From NCBI GenBank assembly GCA_002894685.1, contig NCRC01000011.1:62001-126000 (forward strand): 64,000 nucleotides of DNA, written 5' to 3'. Positions 9,182 to 16,406 of this stretch are shown here, piece by piece. The notes beneath the pieces were generated by a model that made no database searches, was not told where the DNA came from, and worked only from the letters and a program-made list of their open reading frames with translations. The first letter of the stretch is position 1. Every line of letters starts with the position of its first letter. The DNA is from Salinivenus lutea (lineage in GTDB: Bacteria > Bacteroidota > Rhodothermia > Rhodothermales > Salinibacteraceae). Position numbers and translations under genes: made by a program.

Positions 9182-9255
9182 AGCGGCTGTTAGGAGGTTG
9201 TCGTCAACCTGAAAATTCTTAAAGGTTCTCTTCTCAGGTAGATCATTGTCTCTTA

Positions 9256-10047
9256 ATGCCCTCTACAAGCGCTTCGCTTTCTCCCGAACAGGTCCTCTTC
9301 ATCGAGGACGAGGCGGACGTGGCCGGGCCCATCAAGCGGGGCCTGGAGGAAGAGGGTTACCGTGTGAGTTGGACGACGGAAGGGGAGGAAGGCCTTGCCG
9401 AGGCGCTTTCCGGATCCTACGACATTCTCATCGTCGACTGGCGGCTTCCCGGCATGGACGGGCGCACGCTCATCGAGCGGCTACGGCGTGAGGGGAGCCC
9501 CACGCCCGTGCTCATGCTTACGGCCCTACAAGACGTAGATCACCGCGTCGCAGGCCTGGATGCCGGGGCGGACGATTACCTCACAAAGCCCTTCTCCTTC
9601 GAAGAGCTCCTGGCCCGCCTCAGAGCTTTGACGCGACGATCAAGCCGCGACTCGTCCTCTCCGGACACTCAGAAAACACACCTGAAGGCGGGGGCTCTCA
9701 CGATGGATACCGCTCGTCGAGCGGCGCGCTACGGCCCATCGCCCCTCGACCTGCGCCCGAAGGCATTCCGCCTGCTGGAGCTCCTGCTCCGTCAGAAAGG
9801 CACGGTTGTGACACGAACGACCATCGCCGAACGCGTGTGGGGCTCGCCCTACGACGTGACGGCCAATGCCATCGACGTGACGGTTTCGAGTCTCCGACAG
9901 GTACTCCAAAGCGTAGACCTCGCAGGCGAGTCCCTTACCACCGTAAGCATCGAGACAGAGCGGGGAGTCGGTTACCGGCTGACCGTTTCGCCGCCACCAG
10001 GCGATCCGCCTCAGGAGGCGTCGCCTACCACGAGCGATTCCGATTAG
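9256..10047 (+). CDS. OmpR/CusR-type response regulator
   Basis: This 263-residue two-component regulator has a receiver domain (about 12-125) with acidic pocket EDE at 17-19, phospho-acceptor Asp61 in IVDWRLPGMDG, and the conserved Thr/Lys region (LTKPF). A winged-helix DNA-binding domain follows, with VVTRTTIAERVWG and a wing near RGVGYRL. It is transcribed divergently from the metal efflux operon, and the kinase gene follows 16 bases later, so it probably activates the efflux operon on metal stress. The shared 74-bp divergent region contains AACCT and AGGTT as an imperfect dyad, a possible binding site. Confidence 0.94.
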   Translation: MPSTSASLSPEQVLFIEDEADVAGPIKRGLEEEGYRVSWTTEGEEGLAEALSGSYDILIVDWRLPGMDGRTLIERLRREGSPTPVLMLTALQDVDHRVAGLDAGADDYLTKPFSFEELLARLRALTRRSSRDSSSPDTQKTHLKAGALTMDTARRAARYGPSPLDLRPKAFRLLELLLRQKGTVVTRTTIAERVWGSPYDVTANAIDVTVSSLRQVLQSVDLAGESLTTVSIETERGVGYRLTVSPPPGDPPQEASPTTSDSD

Positions 10048-10063
10048 CATTCGTCTGCTTCTC

Positions 10064-11452
10064 ATGAACCTTAGCGGCCTTGTCTCCCGGTTGTCGATCT
10101 CGACGCGCCTGACGCTTTGGTTTGGAACGAGCCTGCTGGTGCTACTGACTCTTTTCGTCGCGGGGCTCTACGTGAGCGTGCACCTGGGCCTACACGACGA
10201 CCTTGAAGCGCGGCTGCGTGAAGAGGCCGAAGCGGTCCAGGCTCACCTCAAAGCACACGGCTTCGACCTGGCGGAGGCGTCCTCCCCCCACGAGCTTCGG
10301 TCCACCCCTGGCACCTTCGTTCGCCTGGTTGCTCCCCGGTGGGACATTACTCAGGCAAGCCCAGCCTTCCAGACCCGCCCACCTCTTCCTATCGATCTGC
10401 CCAGGTCGCGCACAACGACCCTGCAAACGAGAATCTGGGGGGGGATCTCAGCACAATCGTTATACCTTCCGCTTGAGAATGCGCCGGGGGCCGCCTCGTG
10501 GCTCGAAGTGACGAAGCTGCAGTCTCCCATTCATCGCCTGCTCCATACTCTTCGCTGGTGGCTCGCGCTGGGTATCTTGCTGGGCGTCGGCCTCGCCATG
10601 GTCGTGGGCTACGGGCTGGCCCAGCGGGCCCTGCGTCCGGTGGCCGCCCTTACCGCCGCGGCCAACGACATGCAAGATCGGCCCACCGGCACCTTGCCTA
10701 CAGACTTCGGCGCCGAGGACGAGTTGACCGACCTGGCCAACACGTTCAACGGTCTGATCGGACGTCTCCGAGACTCCCTCCAGCGGGAGCGGCGCTTCCG
10801 CGCCGACGCGGCCCACAACATGTTCACGCCGCTTACGGCGATCCAGAGCGAACTCGACGTGACGCTTCGCAGTCCCCGCTCCGAGGCCGAGTATCGGGAC
10901 GCGCTCCGTGCGGTACAGCGGCACACCGAAACCCTCTCGTCACTGCTCGACGAGCTGATGACCCTCTCGCGCATAGAGGCCCGCGACGACCGGTCGTCCC
11001 ACACACGCATCGACGCGGGCCGACAGGTCGAGGACCGGATTCGCCGGGCGCGGCAGGACCACCCTGAGGCGGCTTCGATCGAGTGGGAGGGAAGCTCAGG
11101 GATTGAAGCCACCGTCTCTCCAGAAGACCTGAATCTCGTCGTCGATCACCTTCTCAACAACGCCCTGAAGTACACGCCCGAAGAGGGGCACGTGACTGTG
11201 CAGGTGGCTGAGGAAGATGGTGAGGTCGTCCTGCGCGTATCGGATTCGGGAATTGGATTCGACGCCGACGCCGCGGGCCGACTCTTCGAGCGGTTTCACC
11301 GCACCGGTGCGGCGGAGCAGCATGCCGATGGAGGAGGGCTCGGGCTTTCGATCGTGAAGGCAGTGGCGGAGAGCTATGGAGGAACGGTGACAGCCTGGAG
11401 TTCGGGCCAGAAGGAGGGCAGCACCTTTGAGGTGCGGCTCCCCGAGCGTTAG
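10064..11452 (+). CDS. Sensor histidine kinase (metal-responsive type) with unusual H-box
   Basis: This 462-residue inner-membrane kinase has helix 1 at about 20-42, a periplasmic sensor of about 120 residues, helix 2 at about 163-186, a HAMP linker, a dimerisation domain and an ATPase domain. The phospho-acceptor is His251 in DAAHNMFTPLTAI. Most relatives have HELRTP here, so the Glu after the His is Asn in this protein. The ATPase boxes are present: NNALKYTPEEG, DSGIGFD and GGGLGLSIVKA. The Glu to Asn change may shift the balance between kinase and phosphatase activity. It is paired with the preceding response regulator. Confidence 0.93.
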   Translation: MNLSGLVSRLSISTRLTLWFGTSLLVLLTLFVAGLYVSVHLGLHDDLEARLREEAEAVQAHLKAHGFDLAEASSPHELRSTPGTFVRLVAPRWDITQASPAFQTRPPLPIDLPRSRTTTLQTRIWGGISAQSLYLPLENAPGAASWLEVTKLQSPIHRLLHTLRWWLALGILLGVGLAMVVGYGLAQRALRPVAALTAAANDMQDRPTGTLPTDFGAEDELTDLANTFNGLIGRLRDSLQRERRFRADAAHNMFTPLTAIQSELDVTLRSPRSEAEYRDALRAVQRHTETLSSLLDELMTLSRIEARDDRSSHTRIDAGRQVEDRIRRARQDHPEAASIEWEGSSGIEATVSPEDLNLVVDHLLNNALKYTPEEGHVTVQVAEEDGEVVLRVSDSGIGFDADAAGRLFERFHRTGAAEQHADGGGLGLSIVKAVAESYGGTVTAWSSGQKEGSTFEVRLPER

Positions 11453-11934
11453 CGGCAGGGGGTAACTCTGGACCGAGTGTATCAGAAAGGTCCTTTTCTG
11501 GGCTGTCCTCGGAGAGGGGCCACCAGTCAACCTGAGCGGCATGCTCATCCGCCGTGGACCCTCCTGTGGCACCGTCACCGTGGCCGCCCTTGGTAGAACG
11601 GAATAAGCCCGTATCTGCAGTCCTGGGGGAGCCTATTCGGCGGCTACGGCCGGAAAGCCGACCGGTGATCCCGTTTTCGAAAAAAACACTGGCTCACCGT
11701 CGGTCGCGAGCAGCGTGAGTCCGCTCCTCTAGCACTGCGGCGCTCTCGTAACCGGGGATATGATTGGGGGTTGTCCTACTGGTGTGGTTGACCGAGTCGA
11801 CAGGAGAGGGGGGCGTGACCGCTCCTGGCGCTGGTTTTGTGAATAGTCGAGACGCATCGGAACGCTGTACCATACTACAGCCCGTGCCAGGTACTGCCTG
11901 TCTGCAAAATCTTTCCCCAAAACGAGGCTCTGTT
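11453..11934. other. Intergenic region between kinase gene and mercury cluster
   Basis: These 482 bases hold no convincing gene on either strand; the open frames are short and low in protein character. The last 100 bases must contain the promoter of the thioredoxin-like gene. I see no clear MerR-type 19-bp-spaced dyad promoter. Confidence 0.5.
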
Positions 11935-12201
11935 ATGTCTGAATCCCGAACCGTTGAGGTCTTCACCGCCGGCTGCCCGCTCTGCAGCGACGTAGTCGAC
12001 ACGGTGCGAGAGATGGCCTGCCAGTCATGTGAGGTGCGTGTCGTGAGCCTGCAGGACGAGTCCGGCACGCAGCGGGCCCGTGAGGTAGGCGTTCAGTCCG
12101 TTTCGGCCGTTGCCATCAACGGAACGCTGGCCTCGTGCTGCCGAGGCCAGGGCGTGTCTCGGGGAACCCTCCGAGAGGCGGGAGTCGGCGTGCCGATTTA
12201 G
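11935..12201 (+). CDS. Thioredoxin-like small Cys-rich protein of the mercury cluster
   Basis: This 88-residue protein has the shape of a thioredoxin/glutaredoxin-like fold: strand VEVFTAGCPLC with a CPLC active site, a second CQSC pair, a cis-Pro-like region around SVSAVAINGT, and a late CC pair. ATG 11935 was chosen because the preceding in-frame codons are not protein-like and the family begins directly with the first strand. It lies 60 bases upstream of merR. Proteins of this kind are found in mercury and arsenic clusters of related bacteria, where they may pass Hg(II) between thiols; that role is inference. Confidence 0.75.
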   Translation: MSESRTVEVFTAGCPLCSDVVDTVREMACQSCEVRVVSLQDESGTQRAREVGVQSVSAVAINGTLASCCRGQGVSRGTLREAGVGVPI

Positions 12202-12261
12202 ACGTTCTCTACAGCCTGCGCCCCCGTTCCCGAGACAAACGCCTATTAGCAGCTAAGTCCC

Positions 12262-12711
12262 ATGGATGAGATGACCCGGAGTGAGGTCGCCGAGCGTGTC
12301 GGCGTCAATCCAGAAACCCTACGCTACTACGAGCGCAAAGCGCTCATCCCGACGCCGCCCCGCTCGGACGGGGGATTTCGGCTCTACGACGAGAGCTACG
12401 TCGACCGCCTCCGCTTCATCCAGCGGGCCAAGGATCTCGGGTTCACGCTTTCAGAGATCAAGGGCCTCTTCGACCTGCGCGTCGACGAGGAGGCGACCTG
12501 CCGGGACGTGCGAGCCCAGGCCGAGGAGAAGATCGAGGAGGTGGAGGCCAAGATGGAGGATCTGAGACGGATTCGGAACGCCCTGACGACATTGGCCGAG
12601 GCCTGCCGAGATCAGGTCGGCCCGACGAGCGAGTGCCCGATCCTCGATTCTCTGGAGGACGAGGCGGGATCAGGCGACGTCTCCACATCCCCACTGCTCT
12701 CGGAGGAGTAA
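12262..12711 (+). CDS. merR: MerR-family Hg(II)-responsive regulator
   Basis: This 149-residue regulator has the N-terminal helix-turn-helix and wing (TLRYYERKALIPTPPRSDGG), a long dimerisation helix, and the three cysteines of the Hg(II) site: one in ATCRDV, one in LAEACRD and one in SECPIL. Their order and spacing match MerR of mercury operons. MerR twists the operator DNA and activates the mer promoter when Hg(II) bridges the dimer. Here it is co-directional with the genes it would control: the MerTP fusion starts 70 bases downstream. No merA reductase gene follows. Confidence 0.92.
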   Translation: MDEMTRSEVAERVGVNPETLRYYERKALIPTPPRSDGGFRLYDESYVDRLRFIQRAKDLGFTLSEIKGLFDLRVDEEATCRDVRAQAEEKIEEVEAKMEDLRRIRNALTTLAEACRDQVGPTSECPILDSLEDEAGSGDVSTSPLLSEE

Positions 12712-12781
12712 TCGATCGGGAGACCGGTTCCTGAATCGGTCCGCTTCCTTTCCGAAAGACGAACTGTTCAACTTGACCGCT

Positions 12782-13432
12782 ATGAACTCGCAAAAGCCCT
12801 CGAATACGTCGGCGAACTGGAGCCTAGGAGCGGCGATCGGCGCAGCCGTGGCCGCATCGGCCTGCTGCACGATCCCGCTCGGGCTGGTCACCTTAGGCAT
12901 CGGCGGGGCGTGGATTTCCGGCCTCACGGCACTAGCGCCGTACCGATGGATCTTCGTGACGGTCGCCCTCGGTGCTCTTGGCTACGCGGGGTACAATGAG
13001 TGGCAACTCAGCCGGAGGCCCGACTGTGACTGCGAGACCATCTTCTCTTCTTCGGCTCGCAGCTCGCTGCTGGGCGTGGGAGCGTTGGCCATTGTGGCAC
13101 TTGTCGTGAGCCCATGGCTACTCGGCACCTCGCCCAGTAGCGTGACAGGGCAGGCCCAGGCCTCAATCGCAGGCGCGCAGGACGGGTCGGGAGCGTCGGC
13201 TACGCCCGCGTCGTTCCGTCAAATCGTACTGGAGGTGGAGGGGATGACGTGTGCAGCGTGCCCGAAAACCGTAAAGACGGCGCTTGAGGGCGTCGATGGG
13301 GTCTACAGCGCCGAGGCGACGTTCAAGCCCCCCGAGGCTGTCGTCCGCTTTGACCCAGATAAGGTTTCGGTGGAGGAGTTGACCAGAGCCACGGAAAACG
13401 CCGGCTTCCCCTCGTCAAAAGTCTCCTCATAG
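12782..13432 (+). CDS. Mercuric ion transporter, MerT-MerP fusion
   Basis: This 216-residue protein imports Hg(II). The N-terminal part has three membrane helices, the first with the vicinal cysteine pair of MerT (ASACCTIP), and a cytoplasmic loop with CDCE. After a Ser/Gly/Ala linker the C-terminal 65 residues form a heavy-metal-associated domain with GMTCAACP, equal to MerP. The fused layout places the MerP part outside, tethered to the membrane. ATG 12782 was preferred over the TTG at 12773. The GDCCVxC gene follows after 13 bases. Without a reductase in view, imported mercury would need MerA elsewhere or another sink. Confidence 0.92.
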   Translation: MNSQKPSNTSANWSLGAAIGAAVAASACCTIPLGLVTLGIGGAWISGLTALAPYRWIFVTVALGALGYAGYNEWQLSRRPDCDCETIFSSSARSSLLGVGALAIVALVVSPWLLGTSPSSVTGQAQASIAGAQDGSGASATPASFRQIVLEVEGMTCAACPKTVKTALEGVDGVYSAEATFKPPEAVVRFDPDKVSVEELTRATENAGFPSSKVSS

Positions 13433-13445
13433 CGCTTTAGCCCCT

Positions 13446-13667
13446 GTGCCCGATACTCCAACGATAGATCGCACCTCAACGGTGACCTGCCCCGAGTGCG
13501 GGCAGGAAACAGAAGTACGGATGCCGGTGGAAAGCTGTCAATTCTTCTGGGAATGTCCGGTGTGCGCAACGGTCCTCCGACCGGAAGAGGGAGACTGTTG
13601 TGTGTTTTGTTCGTACGGGACGGTCCCCTGCCCACCGGTCCAACGGCAGGATGAGTCCTGCTGCTGA
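13446..13667 (+). CDS. GDCCVxC domain protein
   Basis: This 73-residue, cysteine-rich protein contains the pattern EGDCCVFCSYG that names a small family found next to merT/merP-like genes. It also has CPECG and CPVC pairs like a zinc ribbon and ends in ESCC. It begins at GTG 13446, 13 bases after the MerTP gene, and so belongs to the mercury operon. Its biochemical role is unknown; Hg(II) or Zn(II) binding is a reasonable guess. It has no signal peptide and should be cytoplasmic. Confidence 0.85.
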   Translation: MPDTPTIDRTSTVTCPECGQETEVRMPVESCQFFWECPVCATVLRPEEGDCCVFCSYGTVPCPPVQRQDESCC

Positions 13668-13773
13668 GCCTACAGTCTGATTGGTGGTTATCCACGAGAG
13701 GCGTATGACACCACCAGCTGGGTGCCCATGATAGACTGAATATGCTCGCCTGCAGCGGTGGACCTGCGAGAGC

Positions 13774-14388
13774 CTATCCGGCGGCGGGCTCGGAATGGAG
13801 GTGTTCTTCAAATCCTTTCTCGTTCCACACTACGTCGGTACCGCCGCCGATGACCCAGAGTACGGCGAGCGCTTCGGCCACCTCCGCCTTGGTCGCTCCG
13901 ACCTCTAGGGCCGCCTCCATGTGCGAGCGTGTACAGTGACGGCACCGGTGCTGGCAACTCACCGCCGTGGCGAGAAGCTCCTTCGTTTTTCGGGGCAGGG
14001 CGCCGCCGTCAAAGATGTCGCTCTTGAACTCCCAGAAGGCCGCGTCAGGGCCTGGCAGAAAGTCTCGGCGCCAGTTCTCTCCAAGAATGTCGGCGAAGTC
14101 CTCCTTCATCCAGAACACCTGCGTGCCGCTGCCCTGAGCCCAAGCCACGGCAAGCGCCTCGGCGATCTCCTGCTCGGAGGCTCCGGTCTCTTTGGCCCCC
14201 TCAATGTGCCCCTCGGTGCAGTGGGGACAGCGGCCCACCGACGCTGTCGCGACGGCGATGAGTTCCTTCGTTTTGCGGTCCAGCTCTCCGTTCTCGTAGA
14301 CCTGCTGGGCAAACTCGACAAACTTGTCTTGGGGGCCGGAAAGGTGCTTGGCAATCCAGCTGTTGGGGTCGGAGACGTTCTGTGCCAT
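13774..14388 (-). CDS. Tandem carboxymuconolactone decarboxylase (AhpD-like) family protein
   Basis: This 204-residue protein has two copies of the carboxymuconolactone decarboxylase/AhpD domain, each with a CxxC-H redox motif: CPHCTEGH (about 54-61) and CRHCTRSH (about 148-155). AhpD-like proteins act as thiol peroxidases or reductants. The gene is divergent from the ArsR-type regulator at 14779, and similar pairs occur in arsenic or mercury islands, so a thiol-based role in metal stress is likely. It converges with the mercury operon. The two halves are similar enough to suggest an internal duplication. Confidence 0.88.
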   Translation of the reverse strand: MAQNVSDPNSWIAKHLSGPQDKFVEFAQQVYENGELDRKTKELIAVATASVGRCPHCTEGHIEGAKETGASEQEIAEALAVAWAQGSGTQVFWMKEDFADILGENWRRDFLPGPDAAFWEFKSDIFDGGALPRKTKELLATAVSCQHRCRHCTRSHMEAALEVGATKAEVAEALAVLWVIGGGTDVVWNEKGFEEHLHSEPAAG

Positions 14389-14487
14389 TGCGCGTGTCGT
14401 TGATCTGAATGCAAGAGGAAGAAGGAGGATGCCTCTGCCTGCGGTGGTTGGGAGGAGGGAAGCGCTCGTATAATCGGTATGGATCCG

Positions 14488-14604
14488 TCAGGGTTGCGTC
14501 GCCCACTCGATGACCTGGCCCGGTTCTAATTGGCGGCCGTCGTGGAGGGAATAGTGGTTCTGCTGCCTGTAGACCTCCCCAGGAACGCTATTCTGGGGAT
14601 TCAT
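14488..14604 (-). CDS. Possible 38-residue protein
   Basis: A short frame starting at ATG 14604 encodes a protein with the pattern PGEVYRQQ..GRQLEPGQVIEW. Regularly placed Gly and Pro resemble small YjzC-like proteins, but the similarity is weak. It lies in a 390-base gap between the AhpD-like gene and the ArsR-type gene. No ribosome binding site is visible. It may be a chance frame. Confidence 0.3.
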   Translation of the reverse strand: MNPQNSVPGEVYRQQNHYSLHDGRQLEPGQVIEWATQP

Positions 14605-14740
14605 GCTCTGATAAGGAAGAGACCCGTCACGATTGGAAGTGTTCGCATCACCTGATCGCCGGGGCCTCCCTCCGTGCCTGCTCTCCCTTGACGGTCTATT
14701 CAAAAGCATTCTCAGAACACATACCGTTCGATTGTTTTAT

Positions 14741-14756
14741 ATACATCGAAATGTAT
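14741..14756. promoter_or_regulatory. Operator-like dyad upstream of ArsR-type gene
   Basis: ATACATCGAAATGTAT is a perfect 6-bp inverted repeat around four bases, located 22 bases before the ArsR-type start in an AT-rich promoter stretch (TTGTTTTATATACAT). Size and position fit an ArsR-family operator. It probably serves autoregulation and possibly the divergent AhpD-like gene. Confidence 0.65.
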
Positions 14757-14778
14757 TGCGAGCCGCATTCTCACTTCC

Positions 14779-15108
14779 ATGGACACCGACCTGGCGGAAG
14801 CCTTCAAAGCCCTCTCCAATCCGAACCGCCTTGCCCTCATGGAGCGGCTCCTGGAGCAGGCTGTCTCCTGTTCGGAGGTAGATCGGCCCGAGGAATGCAG
14901 TATGGACCCGACTTGTTGCGGCTTCGCCGAGTTGGCCGACCGTCTCGACATTGGCAAGGCAACCGTCTCCCATCACCTCAAGGAGCTCCGTCAGGCCGGG
15001 CTCATCGAACGGATTCGGGAGGGCCGCAGGGTGTATGTTCGTGCTAACACCGACCGGGTCGAAGAACTTCGGCGGTTTCTGGATGCTCGCGCAACACGAG
15101 ACGCCTAA
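14779..15108 (+). CDS. ArsR-family regulator with Cys-rich insert
   Basis: This 109-residue winged-helix protein has FKALSNPNRLALMERL, the recognition helix KATVSHHLKELRQAGLI and a wing (REGRRVYVRAN). Between helices 2 and 3 is an insert with four cysteines (SCSEVDRPEECSMDPTCCG) that is absent from the usual ArsR fold and is a likely metal(loid) or redox site. It is followed by a membrane-protein gene and a small CC-motif protein gene and is divergent from the AhpD-like gene. The natural ligand is unknown; As(III), Hg(II) or a thiol oxidant are options. Confidence 0.88.
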   Translation: MDTDLAEAFKALSNPNRLALMERLLEQAVSCSEVDRPEECSMDPTCCGFAELADRLDIGKATVSHHLKELRQAGLIERIREGRRVYVRANTDRVEELRRFLDARATRDA

Positions 15109-15153
15109 CAGATTCCTTTCTCACCGGCTTTCTCACCGAGGCCCCTTCTACCG

Positions 15154-15663
15154 ATGTCGAACTCCACCGATCAAGCAGCGTCCTCCCAATCAGGTACCTC
15201 TCAATCAGCGATTTCTTCTGACAATGTTGGCTCCGGGCCGTCCAGGGTCTGGCGAGGCTTCGGGTGGGGCGTGGCCGCGACGATCGCCATGTCGATCCCG
15301 ATGGCGGTCGGGATGGCCACCGGCGTGGCGCCGATGCCCGAGCCGATTCCGAAGGCGCTCGTGACGCTTATTTTTGGAGGTGGACTCCCGGCGTCCCTTC
15401 TAATGGGGCTCTCCGCTGGCAGCCATCTCGGATACGGTGGGGTCTTCGGCGCCCTGCTCGCGCGTCTATTTCCGGAGGCTGGGCTCCGAGAGGGACTTGG
15501 CATGGGCGCCCTTCTCTGGCTCGTGATGCAAGTGGTGATCCTCCCGCTTCTGGGGTGGGGCTTCTTCGGCGCATCGATCACGCCGAAAATCGCAGTCGCG
15601 ACCCTGGTGCTTCACCTGATCTATGGCGCGACGCTCGGGTGGGGGCTGGCGCGGAAGCGTTAA
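15154..15663 (+). CDS. Four-helix membrane protein of unknown function
   Basis: This 169-residue protein has a Ser-rich N-terminus and four hydrophobic segments: about 38-60, 68-92, 112-136 and 142-165. Glycines are frequent in the helices (GFGWGVAATIAMSIPMAVGMA, GLSAGSHLGYGGVFGALLA). I do not recognise a named family. It follows the ArsR-type gene by 45 bases and is probably co-transcribed with it and with the next gene. A role in metal or metalloid handling is inferred from context only. Confidence 0.75.
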   Translation: MSNSTDQAASSQSGTSQSAISSDNVGSGPSRVWRGFGWGVAATIAMSIPMAVGMATGVAPMPEPIPKALVTLIFGGGLPASLLMGLSAGSHLGYGGVFGALLARLFPEAGLREGLGMGALLWLVMQVVILPLLGWGFFGASITPKIAVATLVLHLIYGATLGWGLARKR

Positions 15664-15726
15664 GCCGCCTCCTCATTGGAGACCCTCCTATTGTACTTGA
15701 CGCAGGTTGATCTTTCCATCCCGCCT

Positions 15727-16074
15727 ATGCAAACCACTGATCTTTTCGACCCGACCCCAACGGAGGACACAGCCATCGCGTGTGACCTCTCGGTGTTGGA
15801 GAACCCGGCCCGCCACAAAGAGCAGTTCGAACGCCTTTTTGAAAAGCGGGAAGAAGTGCGGAAGGTCGAGGGCGGCCTCGCGGTGCGCTTCCCCGGCGGG
15901 ACGCGCTTCGCGGAGCAGGCCCTTCAGTTCGTGAGCCGTGAGCGGAAGTGTTGCCCGTTTCTGACCTTTCAGATTGCCATCGCCCCGAAGGGGCGTGGCG
16001 TCTGGCTTTACATGGGCGGGGACGAAGAAGTCGAAGACTACATCACCAGTGCCTTCGATCACACTTGGATGTGA
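15727..16074 (+). CDS. Small soluble protein with ERKCCPFL motif
   Basis: This 115-residue protein contains a conserved-looking core, RFPGGTRFAEQALQFV followed by SRERKCCPFLTFQIAI, and ends with a likely helix. A vicinal CC in a small cytoplasmic protein within a metal island suggests binding of a thiophilic metal. Proteins with the same core occur unnamed in mercury and arsenic loci. ATG 15727 was chosen over the upstream frame at 15676, which overlaps promoter-like DNA. It is the last gene of the ArsR unit. Confidence 0.7.
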   Translation: MQTTDLFDPTPTEDTAIACDLSVLENPARHKEQFERLFEKREEVRKVEGGLAVRFPGGTRFAEQALQFVSRERKCCPFLTFQIAIAPKGRGVWLYMGGDEEVEDYITSAFDHTWM

Positions 16075-16109
16075 GGGCCGACGAGCGTGCGCTTTCCACA
16101 CCATTCTCG

Positions 16110-16288
16110 TTTCAAAAACGGTCGGATACTGTTGGCGAACCCGATTCAAGGGCAGATGGAAACCGAAAAGAGAAGCACCTCCCACTGATCAGGAAAGGTT
16201 TCTGGGCTGGGAAGGGAGACTTCAATCAGTGCTAAAGGCAAAGATGGGTGTTTCATAGAGTTCGCCAACAGTATCCGGTCGTTTCTGA
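16110..16288. repeat. MITE-like inverted-repeat element
   Basis: The 29-base arms at 16112-16140 and 16260-16288 are inverted copies that match at 26 positions (core GATACTGTTGGCGAAC). They enclose about 120 bases without a gene. The layout resembles a miniature inverted-repeat transposable element or a very large hairpin. The left arm starts with TTTCAAAAACGG, related to the GTTTCAAAACC palindromes elsewhere in the window. No target-site duplication is obvious. Confidence 0.6.
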
Positions 16289-16339
16289 GTGACTGTGAAC
16301 GGGGATGTGGATCCGAGGGAGGTGGAAACAAAACAAAAG

Positions 16340-16364
16340 GTACCCCATAGGGGTATGGGGTATG
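16340..16364. promoter_or_regulatory. CsoR/RcnR-like operator before the permease gene
   Basis: GTACCCCATAGGGGTATGGG and its continuation form two overlapping G/C-tract palindromes: TACCCC-ATA-GGGGTA, and ACCCCATA facing TATGGGGT. Such A/T-flanked C4 and G4 tracts are typical of CsoR/RcnR-family operators. No CsoR gene is in the window. The site is about 45 bases before the permease start, so metal-dependent control of that gene is likely. Confidence 0.6.
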
Positions 16365-16406
16365 TAAAGGTAAGGGGCATATACTCTGAAAAAGCAACCC
16401 CACTCG

